Shown: in pieces, positions 16,225 to 26,134 of the stretch | Position numbering within the stretch: the stretch's first letter is position 1 | Layout of the letters: each line of letters opens with the position of its first letter | Assembly: GCF_002272245.1 (NCBI RefSeq) | Contig: NZ_NPDD01000085.1 | Span: 24,133 to 88,132 of the forward strand | Reading direction: 5' to 3' | Source of the DNA: Bacillus sp. 7884-1 | GTDB lineage: Bacteria; Bacillota; Bacilli; Bacillales; Cytobacillaceae | Length of the DNA stretch: 64,000 bases | The notes under the pieces: model-generated | Database searches by the model: none | The model's input: the letters and a program-made list of their open reading frames with translations, nothing else | Told to the model about the DNA's origin: nothing | Program-made: the position numbers and the translations under genes

Positions 16225-18294
16225 ATGGTAGAAAATTATTGGGATAGTGAAAAAGCTGCACAAGTATCTAAAGGGGTAGAAGAATTAGTGTATCGTTCCA
16301 ATTTGATTGGATCAGATCGTGCCGTATGTAACTGGGGTGGCGGCAACACTTCTATGAAAACAACGGAAAAAGATTTCCGCGGACGTGATATAGAGGTTAT
16401 GTGGGTAAAAGGAAGCGGTTCTGATTTAGCAACAATGAAGGTGCATAACTTTACAGGTCTAAACTTAGAAGATATTCGCCCATTATTTGAGCGAGATGAT
16501 ATGTCAGATGAAGACATGGTTGCATACCTTTCACATTGCATGATTGACAGCAAACATCCAAGAGCTTCCATCGAAACGTTATTGCATGCATTCTTACCAT
16601 TTAAACATGTGGACCATACACATCCAGATGCAATTATTAGCCTTTGCTGTGCAGATAATGGTAAGCAGCTGGCAGAAGAGATTTTTGGAAATCGTTTTGT
16701 TTGGGTACCATATGTACGCCCTGGGTTCACCCTTTCAAAAATGATCGCTGAAGGCGTAAGAAACAATCCAAATACTGAACTAGTATTAATGGAAAAACAC
16801 GGACTTGTAACGTGGGGTGAAACTTCAGAAGAGTCCTACGCAAAAACAATTGAAATCATCAATGAAGCAGAACAATTTATAAATGACCGAGTAAATAAGG
16901 AAACAGTATTTGGCGGTCAAAAATTCGTATCTCTATCTGACGAGGAAGCAACTAGCATTCTAGCAAAAGTAATGCCAATCATTCGCGGTGCTGTTAGTGA
17001 AGAAAAGAAAATGCTATTAACGTACGACCGTGGTGAAGATGTACTTCAATTTGTTAACAGCTATCAAGCACCTGAGCTATCGCAAATTGGTGCAGCATGT
17101 CCAGACCACTTAGTTCATACAAAAATGGTTCCACTATATATCAATTGGGATCCACAAACAAAAGATGTGAAAAGCTTAATTGCAAGTGTAAAAGAAGGTA
17201 TTGCCAGCTTCAAAGAAGGATACAAAGCTTACTTTGACCGTAACAAAAATGAAGGCGACAAAATGTTTGAACCAGCTCCACGTGTTATTTTAATTCCTGG
17301 AGTAGGTATGGTGAATTCAGGTAAGGATGTAAATAATTCAAGAGTAAGTGGTGCTTTATACCACCGTGCAATTGCGGTTATGAAAGGTTCTACAACTCTA
17401 GGAAGCTTTGTTTCTTTAAGTGAAAACGAATCTTACAATGTGGAATACTGGCCATTAGAATTATATAAATTAACTCTTGCACCAGCTGAAGCTGAATTTT
17501 CTAGAAAAGTAGCTTTCATCACTGGTGGTGCAGGTGGAATTGGTAGTGCAACAGCTCGCCGTATCGTATCTGAAGGCGCACATGTTGTGTTGGCAGATTT
17601 AAATCTTGAAGGCGCAGAAAAAGTAGCAGCAGAAATTAACGAGCAATACGGTGCTAATCGTGCACTTGCTGTTAAGATGGATGTTACAAGCGAAGAGCAA
17701 GTACAAGCTGCTTTCGATCAAACAGCTCGTACCTTTGGCGGTGTAGACATTATCGTTAACAATGCAGGTCTTGCTACATCTAGTCCATTTGATGAGACTT
17801 CTCTCAAAGAGTGGAACTTAAACATGAATGTGTTAGGAACAGGTTATTTCTTAGTAGCCCGCGAAGCGTTCAAGCAAATGAAAGGCCAAGGCATCGGCGG
17901 TAACATGGTATTTATCGGTTCAAAAAATTCTGTTTACGCTGGTAAAAATGCCGCAGCTTACAGCTCTGTGAAAGCAATGGAAACACACTTAGCAAGATGT
18001 ATTGCAGCAGAAGGCGGAGAATTCGGAATTCGTGTAAACTCTGTTCTTCCAGATGCGGTTCTTCAAGGTTCTGCCATTTGGGGATCAAACTGGCGTGAAG
18101 AACGTGCGGCAGCATACGGAATCCACCCAGATCAATTAGAAGAACACTACCGTAAGCGTACGACACTACTAGTGAATATCTACCCATCGGATATTGCAGA
18201 ATCCATTGCATTCTTTGCTTCTTCAAAATCCGAAAAAACAACAGGCTGTATGTTAACCGTTGACGGCGGTGTACCAGCTGCTTTTACAAGATAA
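16225..18294 (+). CDS. rhaEW: RhaEW: rhamnulose-1-phosphate aldolase fused to L-lactaldehyde dehydrogenase
   Basis: A 689-residue bifunctional enzyme of L-rhamnose catabolism, as in Bacillus (YuxG/RhaEW). The N-terminal ~430 residues are a class II aldolase with metal-binding histidines in HVDHTHPDA and EKHGLVTWGE; it splits L-rhamnulose 1-phosphate into DHAP and L-lactaldehyde. The C-terminal ~255 residues are a short-chain dehydrogenase with the NAD motif ITGGAGGIG (about 434), NNAG and a Tyr-x-x-x-Lys in AYSSVKAME (about 579); it oxidises lactaldehyde to lactate. GGGGG sits 7 bases before the ATG. It is the first gene of the rhamnose block, behind an operator-bearing promoter. A separate RhaD at 28642 duplicates the aldolase step. 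Confidence 0.93.
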   Translation: MVENYWDSEKAAQVSKGVEELVYRSNLIGSDRAVCNWGGGNTSMKTTEKDFRGRDIEVMWVKGSGSDLATMKVHNFTGLNLEDIRPLFERDDMSDEDMVAYLSHCMIDSKHPRASIETLLHAFLPFKHVDHTHPDAIISLCCADNGKQLAEEIFGNRFVWVPYVRPGFTLSKMIAEGVRNNPNTELVLMEKHGLVTWGETSEESYAKTIEIINEAEQFINDRVNKETVFGGQKFVSLSDEEATSILAKVMPIIRGAVSEEKKMLLTYDRGEDVLQFVNSYQAPELSQIGAACPDHLVHTKMVPLYINWDPQTKDVKSLIASVKEGIASFKEGYKAYFDRNKNEGDKMFEPAPRVILIPGVGMVNSGKDVNNSRVSGALYHRAIAVMKGSTTLGSFVSLSENESYNVEYWPLELYKLTLAPAEAEFSRKVAFITGGAGGIGSATARRIVSEGAHVVLADLNLEGAEKVAAEINEQYGANRALAVKMDVTSEEQVQAAFDQTARTFGGVDIIVNNAGLATSSPFDETSLKEWNLNMNVLGTGYFLVAREAFKQMKGQGIGGNMVFIGSKNSVYAGKNAAAYSSVKAMETHLARCIAAEGGEFGIRVNSVLPDAVLQGSAIWGSNWREERAAAYGIHPDQLEEHYRKRTTLLVNIYPSDIAESIAFFASSKSEKTTGCMLTVDGGVPAAFTR

Positions 18295-18298
18295 AATA

Positions 18299-18421
18299 AT
18301 GCAAAATTTAAGCGTTGTTCATTTGGTGGAGATATTAAATAGGTCCATTGAGTTAAACCTACAAAAAGAATTTATTGATTTAATAGTTGGTGAAATTACC
18401 AATAAACGAAATACTCTTTAA
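18299..18421 (+). CDS. sda: Sda-like sporulation checkpoint peptide
   Basis: A 40-codon frame starting 4 bases after the rhaEW stop. The translation (MQNLSVVHLVEIL... ELNLQKEFIDLIVGEI) lines up with B. subtilis Sda (MRKLSDELLIESY... EMNLNRDFIELIENEI), including the LS, NL, FI-LI and EI positions that form the Sda helical hairpin. Sda inhibits the sporulation kinases KinA/KinB when replication is blocked. No clear ribosome binding site is seen, so translation may be coupled to rhaEW or weak. A terminator follows at 18439-18470. In B. subtilis sda is not next to rhamnose genes, so this placement is unusual. Confidence 0.6.
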   Translation: MQNLSVVHLVEILNRSIELNLQKEFIDLIVGEITNKRNTL

Positions 18422-18438
18422 AGTACTAATCCAAAATC

Positions 18439-18470
18439 AAGACTCTCTATCAATAGGTAGAGAGTCTTTT
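18439..18470 (+). terminator. Terminator after rhaEW and the sda-like gene
   Basis: A perfect 11-bp stem AAGACTCTCTA / TAGAGAGTCTT with an 8-base loop, followed by TTC. Confidence 0.75.
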
Positions 18471-18605
18471 CTATCCTTCTTTTGTTCTTCAAACACTTAA
18501 TAAGTAGTAGGTAAAAATACACATTTTTTGCCAAGCACTGATTTTTAAACATTAATAACTGATATCTATCTAACTAAAAGGTAGCAAATGGAGCTATTAT
18601 ACAAG

Positions 18606-18619
18606 TGGAAACGCTACCA
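18606..18619 (+). promoter_or_regulatory. cre (CcpA) site before the rhamnogalacturonan lyase gene
   Basis: TGGAAACGCTACCA matches the cre consensus TGWAARCGYTWNCW at 13 of 14 positions, 100 bases before the lyase start, which indicates glucose repression. The rest of 18471-18705 shows no gene. Confidence 0.6.
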
Positions 18620-18705
18620 AAGTAGTGGAAAGGGGATGATTTTGGAGGAGTAAATTAATGGAGTAATCAGATAATGAAAAAAGAGTTAGTGGGGGAGGAA
18701 GTTTT

Positions 18706-21700
18706 TTGAGGATGAAAAGAAAAAAACAGAGCAAGTTATTTGCAGTTGTTCTAAGTCTATTGTTAATTTTAACCTCTTTACCTGCAGTGCCAATTCAAGC
18801 GGCAGCTGAAGAACCATTGCTATCAAAAAAGTTTGATTTCGGAACACCATCAAGTTCCGTTCAAGAAGGCTATACTAAAGTTTCTTCAGACACAGCTTAT
18901 TCGGCAGAAGCAGGCTACGGTTTTGCTGATATCTCCAAGGTAACCTCAACAGATCGTACAACATCAGACCCCTTGAAATCAGATTTTGTTTCTACAACTG
19001 GTAATTCCTTTAACGTGGATCTGCCAACTGGCGATTATTCGATTACTGTCATTGCAGGAGATGAAGCAGACAGTGCAGATGTAGGAGTCAAGGTGGAAAA
19101 TATTCAGAAAGTTCAAAATGCTGCAGTTGCAAAAGGAAATTATATCGAACGTACATTTGAGATTTCACTAGTTGATGGTCAATTAAATTTCGAATTTACA
19201 GGCACTAATCCAAAAGTTAATGGAATGATCATTGAGAAACTTCCAGAAAGAGCGGCGGGAGAACTTCCAACCGTGTATATTGCAGGGGACTCAACGGTTC
19301 AAACCTATGATGAATATTGGAGACCTGAAGCCGGATGGGGTCAAATGATTCCGCGCTTTTTCAGCTCAGATGTATCCTTTAAAAACCACGCCATTGGCGG
19401 AAGAAGTACAAAGTCGTTTATTAATGAAGGTCGTCTAGATAACATTTTAAGAGAAATCAAACCAAACGATTTTTTCCTAATTCAATTCGGTCATAATGAT
19501 GCAACTATCAGTATTCCAGAAAGATATGCATCGGTACCAGATTATAAAAATTATCTAAAAACCTATATCAATGGCGCACGCCAGCGTGGTGCAACTCCTA
19601 TCCTTGTAACTCCTGTTGGCAGACGTGATTTTAACGTCTCGACAGGAAAGTTTAATGTCAGCTTTCCAGAATATGTTCAGGGTATGAAGGAAGTATCAGC
19701 AGAAATGGATGTCGACGTTGTCGATTTAAGTGCACGCAGTGTTGCCTATTATGATACCATTGGCCCTGAAGGAAGTCTTTCTGTATTTTTACATACAGAT
19801 CCAGGCGTTTATACTGCTTTCCCAAATGGTTCCCAGGATAATACACATTTCCAAGAATACGGTGCCATTCAGCTTGCACGTTTAGTGTCAGATGAAATTA
19901 AAAATCTGAATATTCCACTTTCTCAGTTTGTTACAGGTATAGAACCTCCTGCAAATGTTCCTGCTAAACCAACGAATGTTTCAGTAAGCAGCATTAGTAA
20001 TGCGGGTGCACTTGTAACCTGGACTAAGGTAGAAGGGGCAGACATTTACAAGATTTACAGAAAACTTTCAACTGACAGCGATTATAAATTGGTAGGTACC
20101 TCAACCATTCCTCAACTGAATACTACAGGAATGGAAGAAGGGAAGACCTATGATGTTTATGTAATTGCAGTTAATGGAAAAGGTGAATCTGAATTATCAG
20201 ATGTAAAACAATTTACAACGAAAAAAGCAACCTTAAAGTTTGACTTCGGCTTAGCAGGTAATCCTATTGCTGATGGTTACACGGGAGTCAATCTTTCAAC
20301 TGTATATACACCTGATAGAGGATTTGGAATCGTAGATCCTCAAGGTATGATTGGCCGTGACCGTGGTACGGGTGGAGATCTTCTTCGAGACTGGTTAGGT
20401 TATTTTAACGTGGGTTGGAAATTTAATGTGGATTTACCTAATGGTCTTTATGCAGTAAAAGTCTATGTTGGTGATTTCTTAGGAAGTGCCAGAACTACTT
20501 TGGCTGTCGAAGGTCAGGATTATGGTTCAATTTCTGCACCTAACAAGAACTATACAACCAAGATTGTTTCACAGGTTTCAGTGAAGGATGGTCAGATGAA
20601 TTTTAGTTTCGGAGGTACCACAGGTATTGTAAATGGTGTTGAAATAACTCCAATATTGATTGCTCCTTCTGAACTGAAATTGGATGAAAAGTCATTAGAT
20701 GCTGAAAATCCATTTGTAACTTTTTCATGGAAAGTAGTAGACGATGCGGCAAAGTATAATGTTTATCGAAAAGTTGCAGGTACAAGTGAATTTACCTTAG
20801 TTGGCAGCTCTACTACAACAACTTATACTGATAATACCGTGGATGTTGGAATGGAATATCAATATGTTGCTACCACAATAGATAATGCCAATGTGGAAAC
20901 AGATCCTTCACTGCCTCTTAAAGTGGTAATGATTGATCCGTCACAGCCAGTTCCTGCTGTACCAGACAATTTAAAGGTTGGAGAAGTAAATAAGAATGAC
21001 CTAATGATTAGTTGGGAGCAAGTAGAAGGAGCTATAACCTATAATGTGTACCGTTCTAAAAAGGAGAATGGGACATACGAATATATCGGTAAAACAAAAA
21101 CTACTTCTTACAAAGATGAAAGTGTATTAACTACCATTGCTTATTTTTATAAGGTAGCTGCAGTGAATGCTGGTGGAATTTCTGAGCAATCTGTAATATT
21201 AAAAACTCCAGCAGTAACAAAACTTAAACGTCAAATGGAAGATCTTGATCGTGCACCTGTTGCGATGAAAACAGAAGAAGGTGTTTTTGTCAGCTGGAGA
21301 ATGCTCGGAACCGATCCTGAGAGTATTAGCTTTAACGTCTATCGTGATGGTGAAAAGATCAATTCTGATACCATTGCGGAGAGTACAAACTATGTTGACA
21401 AAGATGGAAAAGCTGAATCAACGTATGAAGTGCGTGCGGTAATTGACGACAAAGAAAGAAAATCAAAGGAAACCACGAATGTATTGAATCAAAATTATTT
21501 TGATATTCCGCTTCAAAAACCAGCGGACGGTGTGACCCTACTTGGCGATCCATATTCATACCGTGCAAATGATGCGAGTGTCGGTGATTTAGACGGTGAT
21601 GGAAAGTATGAACTAGTATTAAAATGGGATCCAACCAATTCCAAAGATAACTCACAAGCTGGCTATACAGGAAATGTATATGTAGACGCTTATGAAATGG

Positions 21701-23778
21701 ATGGAACCTTAAAATGGCGTATAGATTTAGGCAAGAATATCCGTGCCGGAGCTCACTATTCTCCATTCCTTGTTTATGATTTTGATGGAGATGGTAAAGC
21801 TGAAATTGTTTTCAAAACGGCAGATGGAACGATTGACGGTCTGGGAACAGTTATCGGCCGAGCAGATGCTGACCACCGTAATAGTTCAGGTTACGTTCTT
21901 CAAGGTGCAGAGTACTTGACTGTATTTGAGGGAGAGACCGGAAAAGCACTTGATACTACAGATTATGAACCAGCTCGTGGTGACGTGGGTGCATGGGGTG
22001 ACACATACGGTAACCGTGTGGACCGTTTCCTTGCGGCTGTAGCTTATTTAAATGGCGAGAATCCTAGCATTATCATGGCACGTGGATATTATACGAGATC
22101 AGTGCTTGCCGCATATAATTTTAAAAATGGTAAATTGACAAAACAGTGGGTCTTTGATTCAAACGATGAAGGTCAAAGAGAATATGCTGGTCAAGGATAC
22201 CATAATTTAAGTGTGGCAGACGTCGATAACGACAGCAAAGATGAAATTGTTTACGGTCAAGCTGTAATCGATGATGACGGCAAGGGCTTATATACAACAG
22301 GTTTAGGTCATGGGGATGCTCAACATGTGAGTGATCTTGATCCAACTAGACCAGGTCTTGAGGTATTTGCTGTACAAGAGCATAAAGACGGTCCATTTGG
22401 ATATGACATGCGCGATGCGGAAACGAGTGAAATCCTATGGGGTGTGAAAACAGGACAGGATACGGGTCGCGGAGTGTCTGCTGATGTTGACCCGAGGTAT
22501 GAAGGGGCAGAAGCATGGGCAATCTCGGGTGCTTGGAATAGTAAGGAAGGCGGAATCCATACAGCAAAAGGTGAAAAAATTTCCGACAACATTCCTTCCA
22601 GCAACTTTGCTATTTGGTGGGACGGCGACTTATCCCGCGAACTAGTTGACCATAAGTGGAATGATACCACAGCAACAGGTGTAGGAACGATCGACAAATG
22701 GGATTATGAAAATAATAAGCTAGTAAATATCCTAACTGCTGATGGAACACAATCTAATAACAGCACTAAAGGAAATCCTGTTTTGCAAGCTGATATGTTT
22801 GGTGACTGGAGAGAAGAAATCATTTGGAGAACAGATGACAGCAGTGCAATTAGGGTGTACATGACAACAGAGGAAACTGACAATAGACTCTACACTTTAA
22901 TGCATGACCCTCAGTATCGATTATCAATTGCATGGCAAAACGTCGGATATAACCAGCCGCCGCATACTAGCTTCTTCCTTGGAACAGGCATGTCAAAGCC
23001 TCCTGTACCAAGCATTGATGTAGTAGAAATACCGGATGTGAATGCGCCAGAAACGGAAAATGAGGTAATAGGGGCAGAAATTGAAGGCTGGTATAATAGT
23101 CCAGTAACAGTAAATTTAACTGGATATGACTATCAATCTGGTATTAAAACAACCTATTATTCATTAAATGGTTCAGCCGACCAAGAAGGCAGTACAGTTA
23201 CCATTACAGAAGATGGCAGACATGTTCTTGATTATTGGAGTGTCGACCAGAGTGGTAACATCGAACCAAAGAAAACAATTGAGATTAACATTGATAAGAC
23301 TGCTCCAGAGATCACCTTCTCGGTTGAGGACGGAACAGTATTCAATGTGGATCAATTTGTTACTATTACTTGTCAGGCAGAAGATGCTTTATCGGGAGTT
23401 GCATCCTCAACTTGTGAGGATGTTTCGTTACCAGCTTATGAGCTTGGGTTAGGAAACCATACCCTCAAGGCAGATGCAGTAGACAGGGCTGGAAATAGCT
23501 CGACCAAATCCGTTACGATTAACGTTGATGTTGATTTTGATAGTCTTGGAAAACTTACACAGTTGTTCCTAACTGAATCAAAGGGCAATAGCAACATTTT
23601 GAACGCTTTAAATGCTAAACTGGAAGCAGCAAAAGCTTCAGAGGAACAAGGTGACAAAGGTGCAAGAGATGGACAGCTAAATGCCTATATCAACCAAGTT
23701 AAAGCAAAAGCGAATACAGACTTCACAGAAAAACAAGCACAAATGCTATTCAAATTTGCTGAAGTTTTGAAAAAGTAA
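18706..23778 (+). CDS. Secreted multidomain rhamnogalacturonan acetylesterase / rhamnogalacturonan lyase (CE12 + PL11)
   Basis: A 1690-residue exported enzyme. The order is: signal peptide (1-33, ending IQAAAEE); malectin-like domain (about 37-180); SGNH esterase of the CE12 type with GDST at 194-197, GGRSTKSF, FGHND near 262 and DNTH near 378; fibronectin III (about 420-505); a second malectin-like domain (about 508-645); two more FnIII units; a PL11 lyase propeller (about 840-1435) with calcium-type repeats such as DLDGDGKYEL and DFDGDGKAEI; an Ig-like pair; and a helical C-terminal FIMAH-like domain. It should deacetylate and cleave the pectin rhamnogalacturonan-I backbone outside the cell, feeding the rhamnose genes. 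TTG 18706 is chosen because GGAGG lies 7 bases upstream; the in-frame ATG is at 18712. There is no sortase motif. Confidence 0.92.
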   Translation: MRMKRKKQSKLFAVVLSLLLILTSLPAVPIQAAAEEPLLSKKFDFGTPSSSVQEGYTKVSSDTAYSAEAGYGFADISKVTSTDRTTSDPLKSDFVSTTGNSFNVDLPTGDYSITVIAGDEADSADVGVKVENIQKVQNAAVAKGNYIERTFEISLVDGQLNFEFTGTNPKVNGMIIEKLPERAAGELPTVYIAGDSTVQTYDEYWRPEAGWGQMIPRFFSSDVSFKNHAIGGRSTKSFINEGRLDNILREIKPNDFFLIQFGHNDATISIPERYASVPDYKNYLKTYINGARQRGATPILVTPVGRRDFNVSTGKFNVSFPEYVQGMKEVSAEMDVDVVDLSARSVAYYDTIGPEGSLSVFLHTDPGVYTAFPNGSQDNTHFQEYGAIQLARLVSDEIKNLNIPLSQFVTGIEPPANVPAKPTNVSVSSISNAGALVTWTKVEGADIYKIYRKLSTDSDYKLVGTSTIPQLNTTGMEEGKTYDVYVIAVNGKGESELSDVKQFTTKKATLKFDFGLAGNPIADGYTGVNLSTVYTPDRGFGIVDPQGMIGRDRGTGGDLLRDWLGYFNVGWKFNVDLPNGLYAVKVYVGDFLGSARTTLAVEGQDYGSISAPNKNYTTKIVSQVSVKDGQMNFSFGGTTGIVNGVEITPILIAPSELKLDEKSLDAENPFVTFSWKVVDDAAKYNVYRKVAGTSEFTLVGSSTTTTYTDNTVDVGMEYQYVATTIDNANVETDPSLPLKVVMIDPSQPVPAVPDNLKVGEVNKNDLMISWEQVEGAITYNVYRSKKENGTYEYIGKTKTTSYKDESVLTTIAYFYKVAAVNAGGISEQSVILKTPAVTKLKRQMEDLDRAPVAMKTEEGVFVSWRMLGTDPESISFNVYRDGEKINSDTIAESTNYVDKDGKAESTYEVRAVIDDKERKSKETTNVLNQNYFDIPLQKPADGVTLLGDPYSYRANDASVGDLDGDGKYELVLKWDPTNSKDNSQAGYTGNVYVDAYEMDGTLKWRIDLGKNIRAGAHYSPFLVYDFDGDGKAEIVFKTADGTIDGLGTVIGRADADHRNSSGYVLQGAEYLTVFEGETGKALDTTDYEPARGDVGAWGDTYGNRVDRFLAAVAYLNGENPSIIMARGYYTRSVLAAYNFKNGKLTKQWVFDSNDEGQREYAGQGYHNLSVADVDNDSKDEIVYGQAVIDDDGKGLYTTGLGHGDAQHVSDLDPTRPGLEVFAVQEHKDGPFGYDMRDAETSEILWGVKTGQDTGRGVSADVDPRYEGAEAWAISGAWNSKEGGIHTAKGEKISDNIPSSNFAIWWDGDLSRELVDHKWNDTTATGVGTIDKWDYENNKLVNILTADGTQSNNSTKGNPVLQADMFGDWREEIIWRTDDSSAIRVYMTTEETDNRLYTLMHDPQYRLSIAWQNVGYNQPPHTSFFLGTGMSKPPVPSIDVVEIPDVNAPETENEVIGAEIEGWYNSPVTVNLTGYDYQSGIKTTYYSLNGSADQEGSTVTITEDGRHVLDYWSVDQSGNIEPKKTIEINIDKTAPEITFSVEDGTVFNVDQFVTITCQAEDALSGVASSTCEDVSLPAYELGLGNHTLKADAVDRAGNSSTKSVTINVDVDFDSLGKLTQLFLTESKGNSNILNALNAKLEAAKASEEQGDKGARDGQLNAYINQVKAKANTDFTEKQAQMLFKFAEVLKK

Positions 23779-23783
23779 AAGTA

Positions 23784-23824
23784 AACATGGCCCAAAGTGT
23801 ATTATCCTTTGGGCCATGTTTTAT
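23784..23824 (+). terminator. Terminator after the lyase
   Basis: AACATGGCCCAAAG pairs with CTTTGGGCCATGTT, followed by TTAT. Confidence 0.85.
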
Positions 23825-23936
23825 GATTACTTTTTTTTGAAGCAGCTACCAGTGGTATTATAAGTTTTTTTATACTAAAATTATATTTAACTATCATTTG
23901 AAAGCGACTATCCGTCATGGAAGGGAGTAACAACAA

Positions 23937-24545
23937 TTGAAGCAAAACATCAAAGCAATCCTTGCTCCCATGAGCACAAAAGAAAGATTTGCATATATCT
24001 GGGACTATTACAAGTTTCATATCATTGGGAGCATTACTGCAATCATCCTATTAATCCTACTAATAAGTAGTATCGATGAGAAAAAAGAGGCGTACCTCAA
24101 TATTACAATTTTAGGTAATGGGGTTAATCCAGAAGGTATTGCTCAATTACAAGATCAATTAACAAACGAGCTAGTAAAAGACAAAGCAGATGAAGAAGTT
24201 TTTATAGAAACTTTATCCTATGATAAATCAAGCCCAGACGCGGCTTCCCGAGCAGGTGTACAAAAAATGGTCGCACAGATTACTACTGGATCTATTGATT
24301 TGCTGATTGTTAATAAAGAACTCTTTGAGGAAATCTCATCACAGCAAAATTCATTGTTAGCGATAAATGATCTTAAGGGAACCGGTAAACGATTACCTTC
24401 TAATGAAGAAGTTTATGGAATTAGCACCTCGGACATTAATCTTTTGGCTCCTTTAAAGTTGGATGAAAATATGGTATTATGCATCCCTAGTAATACAAAA
24501 AATTTGGAGCAAATAAATGAGTTATTTTCACTCATTTCTGAATAA
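23937..24545 (+). CDS. Membrane-anchored protein of unknown function
   Basis: A 202-residue protein from a TTG start. There is a short cytoplasmic N-terminus (KERFAYIWDYYKFHII), one membrane helix (about residues 31-47) and an extracytoplasmic domain of about 150 residues that looks periplasmic-binding-like in its alternation (LDLLIVNKELFEEI, NMVLCIPSN). Proteins with this KFHIIG-TM layout occur next to polysaccharide-use genes in Bacillales and Paenibacilli, but I do not know a function. It is bracketed by terminators at 23784 and 24552, so it is a single-gene unit between the lyase and rhaB. Confidence 0.7.
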   Translation: MKQNIKAILAPMSTKERFAYIWDYYKFHIIGSITAIILLILLISSIDEKKEAYLNITILGNGVNPEGIAQLQDQLTNELVKDKADEEVFIETLSYDKSSPDAASRAGVQKMVAQITTGSIDLLIVNKELFEEISSQQNSLLAINDLKGTGKRLPSNEEVYGISTSDINLLAPLKLDENMVLCIPSNTKNLEQINELFSLISE

Positions 24546-24551
24546 ATGAAG

Positions 24552-24591
24552 TAGGAGATCATTTCAACTTGAAAGATCTCCTATTTTTTTT
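24552..24591 (+). terminator. Terminator after the 23937 gene
   Basis: TAGGAGATC / GATCTCCTA, extended by ATTTCAA/TTGAAA, with an eight-T tail. Confidence 0.85.
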
Positions 24592-24665
24592 GTGCAAATA
24601 AGGACAATAAATTAGTTGAATCACGATATAGTAAAATCCTATTTTTCTTGTAAGATAGAGTTATC

Positions 24666-24679
24666 AGTAAGCGTTTCCA
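24666..24679 (+). promoter_or_regulatory. cre (CcpA) site before rhaB
   Basis: AGTAAGCGTTTCCA matches the cre consensus at 13 of 14 positions and lies 17 bases before the rhaB start. In that position it would block transcription of the rhaBA unit when CcpA is bound. Confidence 0.6.
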
Positions 24680-24696
24680 ACGGAAAGGTGATGTTA

Positions 24697-26115
24697 ATGC
24701 CAAAATACAGTATAGCCGTCGACATCGGGGCATCAAGTGGAAGACTTATATTAGGATATCTTGAAGGTAGTTTATTAAAACTAGAAGAAATTCATCGCTT
24801 TGAAAACAAAATCGTGAAAAAAGGAGATTCCTTTTGCTGGGAAAGTGATAATCTTTTTCAAGAAATTAAAAATGGACTCAAAAAATGCAAAGAAATGGGC
24901 ATTAAGCCAGATAGTATTGGAATAGATACATGGGCTGTTGATTTTCTTTTATTAGATGACAACAACCTGCCATTAACAGAGGCCGTTTCATATCGTGACC
25001 CACGTACAGATGGGTTGATGGAAGAAGTCTTTGAGCTTTTCTCAAAGGAAAGAATCTATCTCGAAACAGGTATTCAATTCCAAAAGTTTAATACTATCTA
25101 TCAACTTTATTCTATTAAAAAGAATAATCCTGAAATACTCGAAAAAGCGAAATCATTTTTAATGATTCCCGATTACTTCAATTATTTACTTACAGGAAAG
25201 AAAGCAAATGAATATACAAATGCGTCTTCTACCCAACTGATAAATGCATTTACGAAAAAATGGGATCATCAGTTATTAGATGTCCTTGGGATTAATAGAG
25301 AGATGTTCCAGGAAATTAAAACTCCTAAAACAATTCTAGGGACACTGTCAGAAGAACTAGTTTCAGAGCTTGGGTTTGACCTACAAGTTATTCTTCCAGC
25401 AACACATGATACAGGTTCAGCAGTCATAGCCGTTCCGGAAGAGGATGAATCGATTTATATCAGTTCTGGTACCTGGTCATTAATTGGCGTTGAAAACTAT
25501 TTCCCAATATGTGTCACTAAGGCATTGGATTATAACTTTACAAATGAAGGCGGCATCGATTATCAATACCGCTTCTTAAAAAATATCATGGGACTTTGGA
25601 TGATTCAAGAAGTAAAGCGAAACTACAATGATGAATATTCCTTTGCAAAATTAGTAGAATTAGCGGGAGAGGCGAAGGAGTTTACATCGAAGGTAAACGT
25701 AAACGATGACAGATTCTTAAAACCCGAAAACATGGTTGAAGCAATCATGAATTATTGTGTAGAAACAGAGCAGCCAATCCCAAGCACACCTGGGGAAGTA
25801 GCAAAATGTGTATTTGAAAGTTTAGCAGAAAGCTACCAGGAGGCAGTGACGGAAATAGAAGAAATCTTTGAAAAGCAGTTTGAGAAAATAAATGTCATCG
25901 GCGGCGGCTGTCAAAATGAAATGCTGAACCAGCTGATTGCCGATGTAACAAAAAAAGAGGTATATGCTGGACCAGTTGAGGCAACGGCAATTGGTAACAT
26001 CGCAGCCCAATTAATGGCACTGGGAGAAATCAGTGATATTAAAGAAGCACGGTGTATTGTTAGTAAGTCATTTGAAGTGAAAAAATATGTACCAGCGCAG
26101 CACGTTAAAAGCTAA
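24697..26115 (+). CDS. rhaB: Rhamnulokinase
   Basis: A 472-residue FGGY-family sugar kinase that phosphorylates L-rhamnulose at O1. [18 protein letters not shown] at the N-terminus is the phosphate-binding motif of Rha[40 protein letters not shown] and [15 protein letters not shown] follow in the expected order. Start ATG 24697 (MPKYSI) is chosen because GGAAAGGTG lies about 7 bases upstream; ATG 24691 is adjacent. rhaA follows 19 bases later, in one operon under the cre site. Confidence 0.93.
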   Translation: MPKYSIAVDIGASSGRLILGYLEGSLLKLEEIHRFENKIVKKGDSFCWESDNLFQEIKNGLKKCKEMGIKPDSIGIDTWAVDFLLLDDNNLPLTEAVSYRDPRTDGLMEEVFELFSKERIYLETGIQFQKFNTIYQLYSIKKNNPEILEKAKSFLMIPDYFNYLLTGKKANEYTNASSTQLINAFTKKWDHQLLDVLGINREMFQEIKTPKTILGTLSEELVSELGFDLQVILPATHDTGSAVIAVPEEDESIYISSGTWSLIGVENYFPICVTKALDYNFTNEGGIDYQYRFLKNIMGLWMIQEVKRNYNDEYSFAKLVELAGEAKEFTSKVNVNDDRFLKPENMVEAIMNYCVETEQPIPSTPGEVAKCVFESLAESYQEAVTEIEEIFEKQFEKINVIGGGCQNEMLNQLIADVTKKEVYAGPVEATAIGNIAAQLMALGEISDIKEARCIVSKSFEVKKYVPAQHVKS

Positions 26116-26134
26116 ATACGAAAGGAAGATAAAA

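Noticed and set aside
16236..16766. A 176-codon frame antisense to rhaEW
   Set aside because: It overlaps a well-supported gene over its whole length, has no start signal and shows no domain; open antisense frames are common opposite well-biased genes.
22320..22697. Antisense frames within the rhamnogalacturonan lyase gene
   Set aside because: Fully inside a conserved coding region, with low-complexity composition.
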